Positions 24,926-36,758 of a stretch of DNA of 64,000 bases are shown one piece after another (position 1 is the stretch's first letter; each line of letters opens with the position of its first letter). The translations under genes and the position numbers were made by a program. The notes beneath the pieces were generated by a model. That model did no database searches. It had not been told where the DNA came from and saw only the letters and a program-made list of their open reading frames with translations. Source of the stretch: Cryptomeria japonica (lineage: Eukaryota; Streptophyta; Pinopsida; Cupressales; Cupressaceae); contig NC_081413.1 of NCBI RefSeq assembly GCF_030272615.1, positions 564,696,510-564,760,509 on the forward strand, read 5' to 3'.

Positions 24926-25691
24926 TGTAGACACCTAAAAATGTGTCATTGATCATGTACTAATTATTCCTCTAATTGGTTAAATAATTCTTTAGTTCTT
25001 TAATTAATTTAATTAATCTTATTCTTCTAATCTCATATTTCTTTGTAATCTTACTAATTATTCTATTTTTAATTCTATCATCATTTAATCATTTAAATCA
25101 TTTTCTAATGTTAATTAAAAATTGATTATTTAATTAATTATGATTATTAATCCCTTAATTTAAATAATCTTTATTATTTAAATAATTTAATTCTCAATTT
25201 CTATCTCTAATCATCTAATCACTAACCCTTTTATCAGTATTAATTAAATATTATTATTTAATTAATTGTGATTTTAATCTTTAATTTAAATAATCTTTAT
25301 TATTTAATTAAATTCAATTTCAAAATAATTAAATAGTTTCTTTAAATTATTTAATTGACTAATTATTCCTCTTATTCAAATTCCAAATTCTCAAATTCTA
25401 ATTTCATTTAATTTCATTAATTCTCCAAATTCTTCTAATTTCTTCAAATTCAAATTCAAATTTCTCCTAATTTCAAATACATGTTCATGATTTCAAAAAT
25501 CAAATTGAAAATCAAAGTCAACTTCTAAATATATTCAAATAACAAATTGAATTTAAAATAAAATCAATATTTTAATTAAATTCTCATGCAAAGATTAAAT
25601 TGAAAATCCAAGTCAAAGTTCAAGCACATGCTAAATTAATTAATTCAATCAATTAATTAATTCAATTATCTCTTCAATATCTATTTCTATC
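24926..25691 (+). repeat. Gypsy-3 3' LTR, cut by LINE-1
   Basis: It starts TGTAGACACCTAAAAATG and follows the 5' LTR closely, including the TAATTAATTCAATTATCTC block, up to CTATTTCTATC. There the poly(T) of LINE-1 begins. The missing part, equivalent to about 17060-17590, should lie beyond the window. Confidence 0.85.
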
Positions 25692-25701
25692 TTTTTTTTT
25701 T

Positions 25702-26414
25702 CTTTTGCAAAAGTGGCAAGCCACTGATATATATTAATAAGATAACCGATTCAAGAGCTCAATAGGGAAAGAATTAGGAAGAAAACCCTAGGTCCTTGCT
25801 TAAATACAATGAAAAGAGAAGTCGGGGCTATAAGAAGGGACCCCCCAAAGATCCAAAGGGAAAAAAGGCATGCCCATAGTACAAACCTCATAGAGGCCAT
25901 AGTTGAGAGTAGCGGGACAAGACAACTCTAGAAGATACCTTAAAAAACTACCCCCACAACTGGATATCAAAACTTTAATACCGGTATTCCTTTCGTATTA
26001 ACTGGTTCAAAGAGCCTCCATTACCGGTACTACCCATCTGGTTAACAAAGTGTCTCTACTACCGGTTCTAGTGTACCAATGGAAATAAAAGAAGAGACCA
26101 ACTAAAGCTGCCACAACTAGTTGTTGGATGTATCATACCAGAACTTTAATACCAGAATGTTTGTCATATTAACTGGTTCAAAAGGAGCCTCCATTACCGG
26201 TTCAACCTTGTTGGTTAACAAAATGTCTCTACTACCGGTTCTGTTGAACCGATGGAAATAAACGAAGAGACCAACACCTATTACCTGGGATAGTTAATAT
26301 TGCACGTAGGCTTATAATTTCTCAATCCGACCATCCTCAACAATTTTAAAAATGGAGAGCCATCCAACATCCATAGTTATGCTTATCAAAATAGGTACCG
26401 AATTTACCTCTACT
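25702..26414 (-). other. LINE-1 3' untranslated region
   Basis: No gene. It holds two diverged copies of a block with TACCGGTTC, AACTGGTTCAAA and GAGACCAAC, starting near 25975 and 26145 (step about 170 bp). Confidence 0.6.
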
Positions 26415-27597
26415 TTACCCATCCATCAGTTGGACATTTTCATCTTGATGTTCTTGCACCATGCCCCTGTCGATTATGGGTGGAATTTTAGCTAACCCTA
26501 CAGCTTCACTGGAGCCTTGCGATAGCACAGGCCCTAAGGCAACATTCAAATCTGACACTACCAGTCGCAAGGGTGGATTCACCTCGAGAGGTTTAAAATT
26601 CAACAAAATTAACAGGGTGTCTGACTTTTTCTTAACCAAAGTAACCAATTCCTGCCCTATTTCCCTACGGTGTCTATCCAAAGCACTTTGGATATAAGAA
26701 AAGTTCTGCATCTCTAATGTATGTTTAATATTATCATAAATTGACACAAAGACATGTCTGAATAGGAGGAAATGCCAGGGGAAAATGCCTCCATTGTGGG
26801 CATTACCCTCCCACAAGTCATATCTTTGGGCTGTAAGGAGAAGTTTATTACCAGGCAGAAATTCATGCTTGACAACTTTGGCAGCAATTAACTCAAGCAT
26901 TGAAAGGGATTGGAGAAAGTCAAAAGCATTTGACAAGAAAATAGAGATAAGTTGTGAAGGGAAGATGACCCATCTTGCCTGAGGAAACATGATTTCTTCA
27001 CCAATCACCTACTTGATGCTCCTCCTAATCTAGTATGATTGAATTTGGAATACTTTTCCCAGAAAAATTATTTGTAATGTGCTGTGTGAAGGGACTCTCC
27101 CACTCTTCCACTACTAACAAGACTTTTTAGTTGTGCGGCAAATACTTTGTGTGGTCTCTGCGACATGTTGCACAAGTAGAGTCCATTTGCAATCTTCCTT
27201 CCGTTGAAGTCAATGAGCCCTAATCTGGAGTTCTATCTGTTTTCCCTCTTCAAAACCTGTGTTATGCACAAACCAGTTTATCTTGTGAGGGAATAATGCC
27301 TTTTAGGTGGAGGAATTGATGTTTCATAGCCGGCCCGACTGTCTATATTGTAATTATGAACTCTTTCTGCTTGCAATAATTTGCATGTGATAGCTTTACT
27401 AAACCATGAATGAGGTGTTATCAGATTAAATATCACACGTGTCAAGTATGTAGTCATGTATGCAAAGATGACGAGGGACTAATTTAAAAATTTTTGCACA
27501 TGTGATCATGCTAAGCGATTAATTCACCTTGGTTCAAAGTCATTTCTTCAAGTGAAGGTAAATGGAATTTAAGTGATTAACCATGATGGTTACCATG
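26415..27597 (-). pseudogene. LINE-1 coding module downstream of RNase H, unknown
   Basis: After RNase H the minus strand stays largely codable. 27009-27597 reads with a few stops (for example HSWFSKAITCKLLQAERVHN), and 26415-27008 is an open frame of 197 codons ending DENVQLMDG. A middle part contains FLLFRHVFVSIYDNIKHTLE, predicted helical, and then a charged helix with DRHRREIGQELVTLVKKKSD. I recognise no domain. It sits at the same place as the unexplained reading frame that follows RNase H in LINE-2. It may be a lineage-specific tail or a captured gene. Confidence 0.5.
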
Positions 27598-27916
27598 TCA
27601 CATCACACACGAAATATCATCCCATAGAATGTTTTTTAATTGCAGAAAATCCTTTAATTCATGATCATCCTTGATCGATTCAACTTGAAGACCATCGCAA
27701 CCCATGTTTGCAAGTATATCCGCCATCTTATTACCTTCCCTGTAAGTGTGCAAAATATGAAATGCTTCGAATGAATCTAGTAGAAACCAAACTTGTCTGA
27801 GAACATAGTTGATCCTCCAATCTAATGTTTTCCTTCGTATGCAGGCATTAATAATTAGAGAGGAGTCCCCTTCAACATGAACTTTTAGGTAACCCAATTT
27901 CTTTGCGAGAGTCAAC
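27598..27916 (-). pseudogene. LINE-1 RNase H, C-terminal half
   Basis: RNase H removes element RNA after reverse transcription. The frame reads LTLAKKLGYLKVHVEGDS, where the VEGDS motif carries a catalytic Asp, and continues to HTYREGNKMADILANMG, where the Asp of the ADxLA motif is conserved. The missing first half is at 53344-53534: it ends LLEG and this piece begins LTLAKK. Plant LINE RNase H proteins have exactly this spacing, so no codon seems lost at the join. The N-terminal Met of the open frame is artificial. Confidence 0.85.
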
Positions 27917-28384
27917 TTTGGAGGCTCATAACTTGCTCAATTTTGCTCCTTTTCAGGTGCAATTGTTTTTTATTTGGGCTAATTTTTTGTGCTCTTCACA
28001 GTGGTGTGGTTATTTTCTGATTTTGGTGCACATGTTTTTCAAAATTTTTGGATTCTCTCAACTGTACCTATCCAATCCTCAATTTTGCAACTTCAAAGGC
28101 TTCGTTTGAGCTCATATGACCTCCTTTTCAGGTGCCGTTTTTTTTTTAAGTGCATATTTTTTCATCTACTTTCATAATATATGATTAGTTTTCATATATT
28201 TTGAGTGGATACTTTACTTTCAGATATTGGTCTTTTTTGGCCTATTTGGTACTTGTAAATTGCTTGGATCTTAGTTTATATCTCTTCCATTATTAGTTTG
28301 AGTCTCCTTTGGCCTTATTGAGGCAGTTGTAAAGTTAAAATCAACAATCCACTTTGCCTATTTTTGTATGTGGCTCATTGTACA
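27917..28384 (+). repeat. Copia-2 leader, left fragment
   Basis: This aligns by eye with 51545-51985 in the second Copia interior: both have CAGTGGTGT, GGCTTCRTTTGRGCTCATATG, CTTTTTAGGTGCC-like and TTTGGTACTTGTA blocks in the same order. No 5' LTR precedes it. The right end is the target duplication GTACA of Gypsy-4, and the leader resumes at 46369. Confidence 0.7.
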
Positions 28385-28736
28385 TGTAGACACCCAAAAT
28401 TGTCATGTCTAATTAAATAAATATTTTATTTATTTAATTTAAGCCTAATTCTTCTATTAATTAAATAAATCTTTATTTATTTAATTAATTCATTTATCCT
28501 CTTCTAGCCTTATTTCTCATTTAAATAAATACATTTATTTATTTAAATTATCCTTTTCCTAAATTAAATAAATATTTTATTTATTTAATTATCCTACTTC
28601 TTCTATTAATTAAATAAATATTTATTTATTTAATTAATTCATTAGCTTTTTCTACCCATGACACATGTCATTCATCTCTTAATTCCTACACTACCTACCT
28701 CTTTCATTATTTTATTATTTCTTTTACCTACCCTCT

Positions 28737-30428
28737 TGTGTAGGGGAAAAGCGAGACTAGGTTAACATGCCCTAATCCTACCTTTTGACACACATTACGG
28801 AATACGAAAGAGCCTAGAGATATTGCACAATTGGCTACTTCTTTTGGTGAAAGAGAGAGCCATGGGATATCTATTAGGATTTCTATTCCCTTGTTGAAAT
28901 TGAAAGCTAAAATGATACAAGTTCAAACCCTAACCCCAAAATGCAAGTATGAACTAATAACAAGATTGCAGAATTGAGATTAAACAATGAACAACTGTAA
29001 ATACAAGGATAAAATAAGAATGCAGATGTGTACCTGGAGTCAAAATCGGACTGGAAATGTTCGGGACGGGAGCGCGGGCGCCACTGTCCTGAAAACTGCA
29101 CCGGAAACTGCTGTTTTGCACTCTGAAACACTGTCGGGAAGCTGTCTGAAAGCTGTCTGTCCGGAGGACCAGGGTGCCTAGCGCCTCTGTCCCAGGGACC
29201 AGGGTGCCCAGCGCCCCTATCCTGGTAGGACCAGGGCGCCAAGCGCCCCTGTCCTGGCAGGACCAGGGCGCCCAGCGCCCCTGTCCCAGTCTTCTGCTCT
29301 GCAACTTGACACAGAGTGTTGTCTCGACCTTCTCTCTCCGGATCTGTATCCCGCGGCGTCGTCTGATTCCCGAAACCTATAATGATATCTGAAAAAAGGG
29401 GGGATGGGCGGCTATATAGGGTTTTGCCTTAGTCAAACCCCCACTTCGGTGATTTCCACCTCCACGAATAGCCAAGTTGTTTTGTAAAATGTATTGTGTG
29501 TGCAGACCTAGTGTGTGTGCAAGGTCCTAAAATGCAAGAAAGCAAACTAGAGCAACCTAGAAAGTAAACCCTAATTGCTTGTAAATGATAATGTAAATGC
29601 TCTAAATCAAGATGCAATGTGATCTAAAGCATGAATAAATGATGTGTCAAAGCTTATCCAAAGACATGAAAACAATATGAAATCATACCCAACCCTCAAG
29701 TGAGGAGTACAAGCCAATCTTCAGTCGGTAATCTCCTATTATTCTTCAATGTCTTCCAAGCCCTAAGTGGATGAATGAATTTGATAGATGCTTGATAGAA
29801 GGATCTTGAATGTTGTTGAAGTCCTCAAAGATCTGCTCTTTCGCTGCATATGAAGTTCCTGAAAACAAAAATCGGATCCCTTCAAATGAAGAAAGAGAGC
29901 TCTTATGTAGGAAACCCTAGATCGTAAATTCGTATTTTGGGCGACCTAGAGATTGAATATCTTGCCAATTTCTTGGGGTTAAGCTTTATTTTATGATTGG
30001 ATCATGCTCCTAAAATTTCGGGAAAAATGTCCGGGACCATGTGCACTTCGGGCGCCACGGTCCCGATAGCTTTTCACCAAATTTTCAGGGACGTCGGATA
30101 TGATGATTTTAGAGAGAATCCCGAAGTTACAGGTGATTTCGAGATGTTTTGACCCCGAGACCAAGCCCCCAAGCTTGAAATAGGACTTAATTAGGGTTTT
30201 TGATTGAGTGATGCATTGGAGGAATAAAATGCGAAGGGCGCGCTTTAGTGAAAGGGCCCAACTTTATGATGTAGAGAATGATGAAATAGGACCTTAGACC
30301 TAATTAGTTTGATTAATTAAGTGCTTAAGGAGAAATGCAATGCAGGATGTAAAATGCACTAAGGCGGGTGCTAAACTAGGTGTGAAATTGTACCACCCTA
30401 GCGAGTGCGTACAATTTACGACGCTACA
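28737..30428 (-). mobile_element. Solo LTR inserted in the Gypsy-4 LTR
   Basis: A 1692-bp insertion with TG...CA ends is flanked by the 5-bp duplication CCTCT (28732-28736 and 30429-30433). The 3' LTR of Gypsy-4 shows the empty site as one continuous sequence at about 45942. It has no internal coding region. Its right end, read on the minus strand, begins TGTAGCGTCGTAAATTGTAC like other LTRs here, so it is probably a minus-strand solo LTR left by recombination. CTATATAG near 29412 may be its TATA box. Confidence 0.85.
29165..29291. repeat. GC-rich hairpin repeat, four copies
   Basis: Four units of 30-33 bp each contain ACCAGGGCGCCCAGCGCCCC or a close variant. Each unit carries the small inverted repeat GGGCGC-CCA-GCGCCC, so each can form a strong hairpin. 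The array is a GC-rich island in an AT-rich LTR. Confidence 0.8.
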
Positions 30429-30851
30429 CCTCTAATCCTGGCCGACCTCTCTTTTTACACCTCTCAATCTTATTCCTCCATTTCATATTGTGTCTTCTAT
30501 TTAATGAGATGCCTTCTTCATTGTCAAACGCTAATCACTCATGCTAGTGATCATTTTGACTACACTACGATCCTACTTGCAACCACATTCCGTTCTTTGT
30601 TGAGCTCTTGTGCATATAAAATCTGAGAGAAAATATATCAAGCAAGATCAATGGAGATAGGAAGAATGGAGATCAAAACCCTATTGGACATGTGATGGTA
30701 TAATCTTTGTGATTTCATGTGATTTGCATTGTCTTAGGTAATCTTCATATGTTATGGTGGATCTTTGTTGATTGTTAGGCTAGGGTTTTGTGGTTGAATT
30801 CATTTAGCCTTTCAATATTGTTATTATTGTTATCCATTTTCACCATAAACA

Positions 30852-30870
30852 TTTTGGCACGCCCGGTGGG
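30852..30870 (+). promoter_or_regulatory. Gypsy-4 primer-binding site
   Basis: TTTTGGCACGCCCGGTGGG lies directly after the 5' LTR. The position is right for minus-strand priming. The tRNA is not identified; it differs from the site shared by Gypsy-1 and Gypsy-3. Confidence 0.65.
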
Positions 30871-30965
30871 ACTCTTGTCCCTTTGCATTTAACCTTTTCT
30901 ATTGCAGATTTTGCATTTTTAAAGTTGCAGATCGAACATTTTTCGACGACATTTTAGGTTTTTCC

Positions 30966-31220
30966 GCGTCTGCGAACTTTCGGATTGCGTCTTTGATTTT
31001 CAGGTGCGTCTGCAGAATCTGGAATTGCGTCTGTGTTTTTGACAAATTTTATTTTGCAGGTCTCAGACAGGAGCGTCTGTGTTTCATAAGCGCGTTTGTG
31101 TTGTTTCTGATCGCGTCTGTGTCGGATAAGGGCGTCTGTGATTTTTGGCCGCGTCTGTGCATCACAGAACCGCGTCTGTGTCATATAGCCGCGTCTGTGT
31201 CTGGGGTAACAGCGTCTGTG
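30966..31220 (+). repeat. Phased GCGTCTGTG array 1, twelve copies
   Basis: A core matching or close to GCGTCTGTG starts at 30966, 30987, 31006, 31027, 31073, 31092, 31113, 31132, 31151, 31172, 31191 and 31212. Apart from one double step, the distances are 19 or 21 bp. The intervening 10-12 bases differ between copies. The array begins 115 bp after the LTR, the same position as in Gypsy-3. Confidence 0.9.
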
Positions 31221-33080
31221 TTTTTGACTGTTTCAAAATTTTCAAATTTTTATTGATTCGGTTTTCAGATTTTGCACTTAGGGTTTCAGATCTGGTTTAT
31301 TTTTGGACTAACCCTTTCAGATCTAGCTAACTAAGTTTGTGCAGCTTGTTTTTGGAAGCAAAACATTTTTGTTGAAGGCCCCTCTTTCACAAAGTCTTTT
31401 GGGTTTCTAAAATTTACCTAACTTGTGTGCTTGCAGGAAGGGGTGATCATTTGAAACAACCCAAACTACTAACAAATTTTGTTGCAGGTCCTTGGCTAGG
31501 GTTTTGAAATTTTGTTGTGTGCCTTGTTTTCATAGAGTAGCAAACACTTTCATTGGTGCACTAAAATTGAATCATTGTCTTTTGTGTTTTGAGCAATAGG
31601 CTCTTTTTGTTTAATCTTTAGAGGGCCTGTCTTCCCGTGTGGTCATTAGGACTACTAGTGAGAAGAGAACGACCCAAGTGGTAGCAAAAGAAAAGCCATC
31701 TTCTTCCAAACCACTATAAATAAATGTATTCATGGTGAAAACTATGAATAACGTGTGCTGATTAGTTCATACCGACACTATGTCTCCCCATAAACCCGTT
31801 TCATCAAATTTATTTGATCATTTGTAGGGCATAACCCCTACCAGCTGGGAGCCTTCTGTATTTACAGAGCTAAAAGTGCCGCATGTATGGCCACATGAGC
31901 GGATGCCCTTACTAGCACCTTTTTGTTTTAGAAGCCCAAATCCTTCTAGTTGTTGAGGCAGGAGGTCGGACCTCTGGTAGCGGCCCACACACATACGGTT
32001 CTTAGTAGAGATACAAAGTTCGCCATGGGGAGTTTTCATGGGGACTGATGCTTGGCTGACCCGAGAAGTGAGTGCCGAGGGTGGAGCCAGTGAGGTCAAG
32101 CATCTAAGTATCCACTCTGAATAGCGTAGCCTCGGGGGTAAAACTCTATGTGGGATCAACAACTATTGTCTTGGCCAGCCATAAGAATTGTGCTTGTCTT
32201 ATGTTAAACATTCAAACATTCAAGACCAAACAGCAAAACATTGTGTCTTTTGTGTCTTCAAGTGTATGCAAAACATTTTACATCAAATAACACACTTTTG
32301 GAGTCTAAACACTTGCAAACATTGAGTCCTCATCAACATTGTGTCCTCTTGTCATGAAAAACAGTCAAACAATTGGATTTGGTCACAACAAAACAACTTC
32401 ACAAATTGGAAAAATTGCACGAAGTTTACAGAAAAGCGTCTGTGTCTGTTTTAACCGTGTCTGAGTCATCTAAGCGCGTCTGTGAAGGGCATAATAGCGT
32501 CTGTGTTTCTAGCAGCGTCTGTGTCGAACAGAGACATGTCTGTGTCTGGGAATCACGTCTGTGAAGTATATAGAAGCGTCTGTGTCCAGAATTGAAAATT
32601 TTTACAGTCCAGCAAACACAGGAAATCAGTTTCGGAATACTTGAGCTTCCTAGGTTGTTTTTTCAAGTTTCATCTAGCATTCAACCTGTCTTTGGGTCTC
32701 ATATAGTCCATCATTGCTTCACATCTCATTTTACATTCATACTTGTCTAAACTTGAGTCAAAAGGTCACTTGCTTGTCCTCATCATACTTTGTCAACACA
32801 CTACATACAACAACACTTTGCTAAGTGGTCCCTCATCAAGGTTTCTTACCTTTGGGTCTCATTTGGTCTTACTTAGAGTCAAGGTCAGCTTACCTCATCA
32901 AGAGAAACTATCATCTCTTTGGAAGTCACACCTACTCTACTACATACATACTTGGTCTTACACTTTGGACATTGCAAGTACACCTCAAGATTCATTTACA
33001 CTCCATACAACTCTTGGTCTTCCATACTCTTTCCATTTTTTTTCATCTAGTCTCTCACATCTTGGTCAAACACCTAGTTC
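31221..33080 (+). other. Gypsy-4 leader, remaining part
   Basis: No gene. It contains several TTGCAGG and GCAGGT steps that could act in splicing, and array 2 (separate entry). At 32046-32094 lies a block with CCCGAGAAGTGAGTGCC and GGTGGAGCCAGTG that also occurs in the Gypsy-3 leader. The minus-strand open frame at 31818-32162 is probably a by-product of this conserved leader sequence. Confidence 0.6.
32436..32584 (+). repeat. Phased GCGTCTGTG array 2, eight copies
   Basis: Cores start at 32436, 32457, 32476, 32497, 32515, 32536, 32555 and 32576; the steps are 21, 19, 21, 18, 21, 19 and 21 bp. It has the same core and orientation as array 1, about 1.2 kb downstream and 500 bp before gag. Confidence 0.9.
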
Positions 33081-36000
33081 ATGGTTGAAACCCGTCTTCA
33101 AAAATCTAGGAGAAAAGCTAAAGAAGCTCAAGAGTCTGCAAACATGAGTTCTTATGAGTATGACAATGATTTATTTTTCAATCTTGAGCACACTACATTA
33201 CCTGACATGGATGTTTATAGAAATAATCCAAATGTGGAAAACGCAGACACTACAAACAACAATGCTACACACAATGACAATGTGGACAACTTTTCAATAC
33301 AATCAGCAGATGTAGAAGAATACATTATGAATCCTCATTTCAATAGATTGGTTGAAGAGATAATGAAGAGGGATAGACAGTACTTTTTACACATGATGGC
33401 ACAAAGTGGAGCTAAAATACCTCATGATTTTGATATGTCTCAACTTATGGAAAACCGACCCTCGCAACAAACTCACTCCAACATGGATCAAAGGAGACCT
33501 AATAGTGGAGGAAATAGAGGACCACATATGGTACCTGAATCACCATCAGCTTTGCTTCAAAAACTAGAAATCCCACATACACATGGTCAAACATATGATA
33601 CTTACCTTTGAAGACCATTATGGAAGCCTTATGCAGATAGATATGCTCAATCACATGCTCAAGCTATGGATCAATCAAAATAAGTGGACATTCAAAGGCA
33701 TGCTCAAAATTTTGACACAAGGAAACCTCATGTCAAATTTGGGGGCAACACAATAGATCATGACATGGCTATAGAATATGGTATATATGCACAAAATAGA
33801 TATGGGGTTCCTCAACATGAAGCTATGCCAAGTGCTCCCTATATGCCGCATCAATATAGACCTCCTCCATATGAACATGTCTATGATCAGTATCATCCAT
33901 ACATGCAACAAGCTCCTCCTCAAATTGGTGTCTCAAACATGGGGTATGCTACAAGAAATCGATCGCCACCCAAGAGCAATTTGGAGCAACAAATCAGAGA
34001 TTTACAAAAGAAAATGGAGGACATGAGTACACCAAAACCAACATACACTATGAGAGATATATGTCCTTGTCCATTTGATAAGAGCATTCCAATGCCTCCA
34101 TTTCCTGCACACTTTGTGACGCCAAAATTTGACAAGTATAGAGGAAAAGGAGACCCCAAGGCACACATAAGACAATTTTTCACGGCCTGTATTGAGGTAG
34201 TGGAAGAAGAAACATACTTGATGAGGTTGTTCCCACAGAGCTTAGGCGATCAAGCTATGGAATGGTTCTCTCAATTACCTCCGAGTATTAAGTCATGGGG
34301 TGACTTAGCAGAGGCATTTATTCAACATTTCTCCTATAATATAGAAACAGATATCTCAGTCACTACTTTGTGCAATACTAAGCAAAAGGAGGGAGAATCT
34401 TTTGCATCATTTTTACAAAGATGGAGAAATTTAGCTAGCAGATGGTCTTACGAAATCCCACAGAAACAAATGGTAGAAATGTTCACTCAAAACGTTAACA
34501 AGGACATTGGCTATGATCTAAGAAAAGCTTGTTTGTCCACCTTCAAGGATGTTATTGAAAAGGGCTTAGCCACAGAAAAGGTTCTAATTGAACAAGGAGT
34601 CATTAAGATATTCAAGGAAAACAAAGATGACTTTAAAGGAAAAGACAAGCCAAGATTTTGGAATAAAAAGAAAAACACAGTCAATGATGATGTTGTTGAT
34701 GCCAACACAGTGCAACCCAAATTCATCTTTTCGGGATCAAGTTCTACAAACAATCAAGTGAATACTCAAACAACTTCTAAACCACAAAGGAAGTATACCC
34801 CATTGGGAGAACCACTTGAATCAGTCTTCAAAAAGCTTGTGGCAAACAAAGTGATCACAGTTCCAGATTTTCCTCCATATGAACCAAAGGTTAAACCAAA
34901 TTGGTGGAATGATGATGAGTATTGTGAATTTCATAAGAGCAAGGGTCATAAGACAGGAAATTGTCATCGACTGAAGAACATTGTACAAGATCTCATTGAT
35001 AGAGGTGACATTGAGATTGAGGGACACTCCTCCAACCAAGAACATGAGATGTTTAAGGAACCATTCCCAAAGCATGACAAAGGAAAAGCCAAAGTCACAG
35101 ATGATCAAGCCAACTATACTAGAGCACCTTACAACTATGATTCAACTATCAATCACATCTCGATGGACAATCATATCTCTACTATTACCATCAAGAACAA
35201 AAACCTTGAGAATCCTCCTCAGAGACCCAAGATTGTCCTAAGAGGTGTTGGATCTTCTTCCGAACATACCTCTGAATGTCATGTTACAACCCGTCGAGGT
35301 AAAATTACGTTGCCAGGTGTCTCCACTAAAAATACCACTTCTTCATCAACCAAACCTAAATATGACCTTGTAGAACAGTTAGGGAAGACACCCGCACTCA
35401 TCTCCATCCTTGAGCTCTTACGCATATCCCCCGCTCATAAAGCTATTCTTGACAAAATCTTGAGAGACACTGTCGTTCCTACTGATCTGAACGTGGACCA
35501 GTTTCAAGCCATGGTGGGATACCTTTCCATTCCACACTCCCTTACATTCATAGAAGCCGATGACACCTCCGTAAGTCAGCCACATAATGCACCATTACAT
35601 GTTGAAGCCTTCATACACAAACATCGAATAAAGCGAGTCCTGATAGATGGAGGAGCTGGTCTAAACATTTGTACATTGAGCACCATTAAACAATTGGGAT
35701 ATTTTGATAAAGCTGTGAATTCTACAAATCAAATCACCATCAAGGCATATGATGATGAAGAGCGCTCATCCAAGGGCACAGTCACCTTACCTCTAAGAAT
35801 TGGGCCAGTCACAAAGGATGTGGTTTGTCAAGTCCTAGACCTGGATCTCACATACAACATATTGCTAGGACGTCCTTGGATTCATCAAATGAGGGCAGTC
35901 CCAATAACATATCATCAATGCATTAAGTTTCCTCACAATGGAGTCGAGGTAACAGTCAACGGTGATCCTAATCCGTTCATATATTGCAATAACCTGAGAT

Positions 36001-36758
36001 CACATACTGAGACCATCATTCCTAGTAATCGTGAGGCTGCTCCTTCTTCGGCATACATTGACCCTGAGTCATTGAAACCTTCGACATCAAAACAAGGTGA
36101 ACTTAAAGGCAAATTTCAAGACAAAGGCATGGGAGAATACACTTTGCATCAGACAATGTATTTACGACAAGTCATGAGCTCTCCAAAAGAATATGGAAGG
36201 CCACATCCTAACAAGCAAATATCCATCATGATACTCAAATGGGATCCTACTACCTTTCAAAGATGGGGCGAACTAGAAGAGGAAGATTTATACAAAATGC
36301 TTTACAAAGACATTGAACAGGACACACAAGATCAGATCAATATACCCTGTGAGAAATATGGCAAAGGCTTCAAGATTCTACAAAAATTTGGGTATGATGG
36401 AAAAAGCCCTCTTGGGTTATGCAAAGAAGGCGTCATGGAGCCCTTACAACCTGAATTGACTGTAAAAAGGGAATGCTCAAAGGGACTTGGTTTTCTGACT
36501 TCCAAGATCCACACTAAAAGGACAGAAGGGGCATCACAAATCAAAGTTGCCAAAGTTCAACAAGAAGATTACTATTCCACAGATTCCAACGAATGGGAAT
36601 GGGGTTCAAACAAATCCTCTAGTGACTATGAGCTCACCGAGACATTCAGAGAGCCAGATGAACCCACAGAAGAAGAGGAATTTTATAAAAAGTTCAGAGT
36701 TGGTCAAGAAACAACCCATAAGGATTTCGGCAGTCTTCATCTCAAGGTTCTAGGTTGA
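33081..36758 (+). pseudogene. gag-pro: Gypsy-4 gag-protease polyprotein
   Basis: The frame begins at the ATG at 33081 (MVETRLQKSRRK) and runs to TGA 36758, about 1,225 codons, broken by TGA at 33609 and TAA at 33681. Both fit a single C-to-T change. The capsid domain lies at about 34110-34470 (GKGDPKAHIRQFF, AMEWFSQLPPSI). The zinc knuckle at 34920-34965 is CEFHKSKGHKTGNC, the CX2HX4HX4C form of Tat elements. The aspartic protease has VLIDGGAGLNIC at 35638-35670, with the catalytic Asp kept. A Gly-rich stretch at 36350-36500 (GFKILQKFGYDGKSPLG) resembles the G-patch seen after protease in related elements. The product would build the particle and cut the polyprotein. Confidence 0.88.

Larger units (their letters stand above)
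16305..25691 (+). mobile_element. Gypsy-3, non-autonomous Tat-like LTR element
   Basis: The 5' LTR is at 16305-17590 and an incomplete 3' LTR at 24926-25691; both start TGTAGACACCTAAAAATG. The 7.3-kb interior has a primer-binding site, a long leader with two phased motif arrays, one degenerate gag-position reading frame and a gene-free 3' spacer. No RT, RNase H or integrase is present. The LTR start, leader plan and gag start (MVETSSQ, against MVETRLQ in Gypsy-4) tie it to Gypsy-4. The left flank is ATGGG; the matching right flank lies beyond LINE-1 and outside the window. Confidence 0.8.
25692..27916 (-). mobile_element. LINE-1, 3' piece
   Basis: On the minus strand this is the tail of a LINE: RNase H C-terminal half, then a further coding stretch, a 3' untranslated region and a poly(A) end, seen as a T run at 25692-25701. 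The RNase H half joins in frame to the half at 53344-53534, and that piece in turn joins the RT piece at 61402-64000. Confidence 0.85.
28385..30851 (+). repeat. Gypsy-4 5' LTR, split by a solo LTR
   Basis: LTR sequence is 28385-28736 and 30434-30851, with the second insertion in between. It starts TGTAGACACCC and ends CACCATAAACA. TATAAA at 30615-30620 (46127-46132 in the other copy) is the probable promoter. The first 240 bases are alternating TTAAATAAAT and TTTATTTATTTAA runs that can fold on themselves. Confidence 0.9.

Noticed and set aside
16305-25691. Gypsy-3 as the 5' half of an autonomous element whose pol lies elsewhere in the window
   Set aside because: The interior between the two LTRs is continuous and has its own polypurine tract next to the 3' LTR, so pol was not displaced by insertion.
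28954-29304. Open frames on both strands around 28907-29392
   Set aside because: They follow the GGGCGC hairpin repeats in the solo LTR; composition alone explains the lack of stops.
31818-32162. Minus-strand 114-codon open frame in the Gypsy-4 leader
   Set aside because: It overlaps leader sequence conserved in Gypsy-3 where no frame exists; better explained as non-coding leader.
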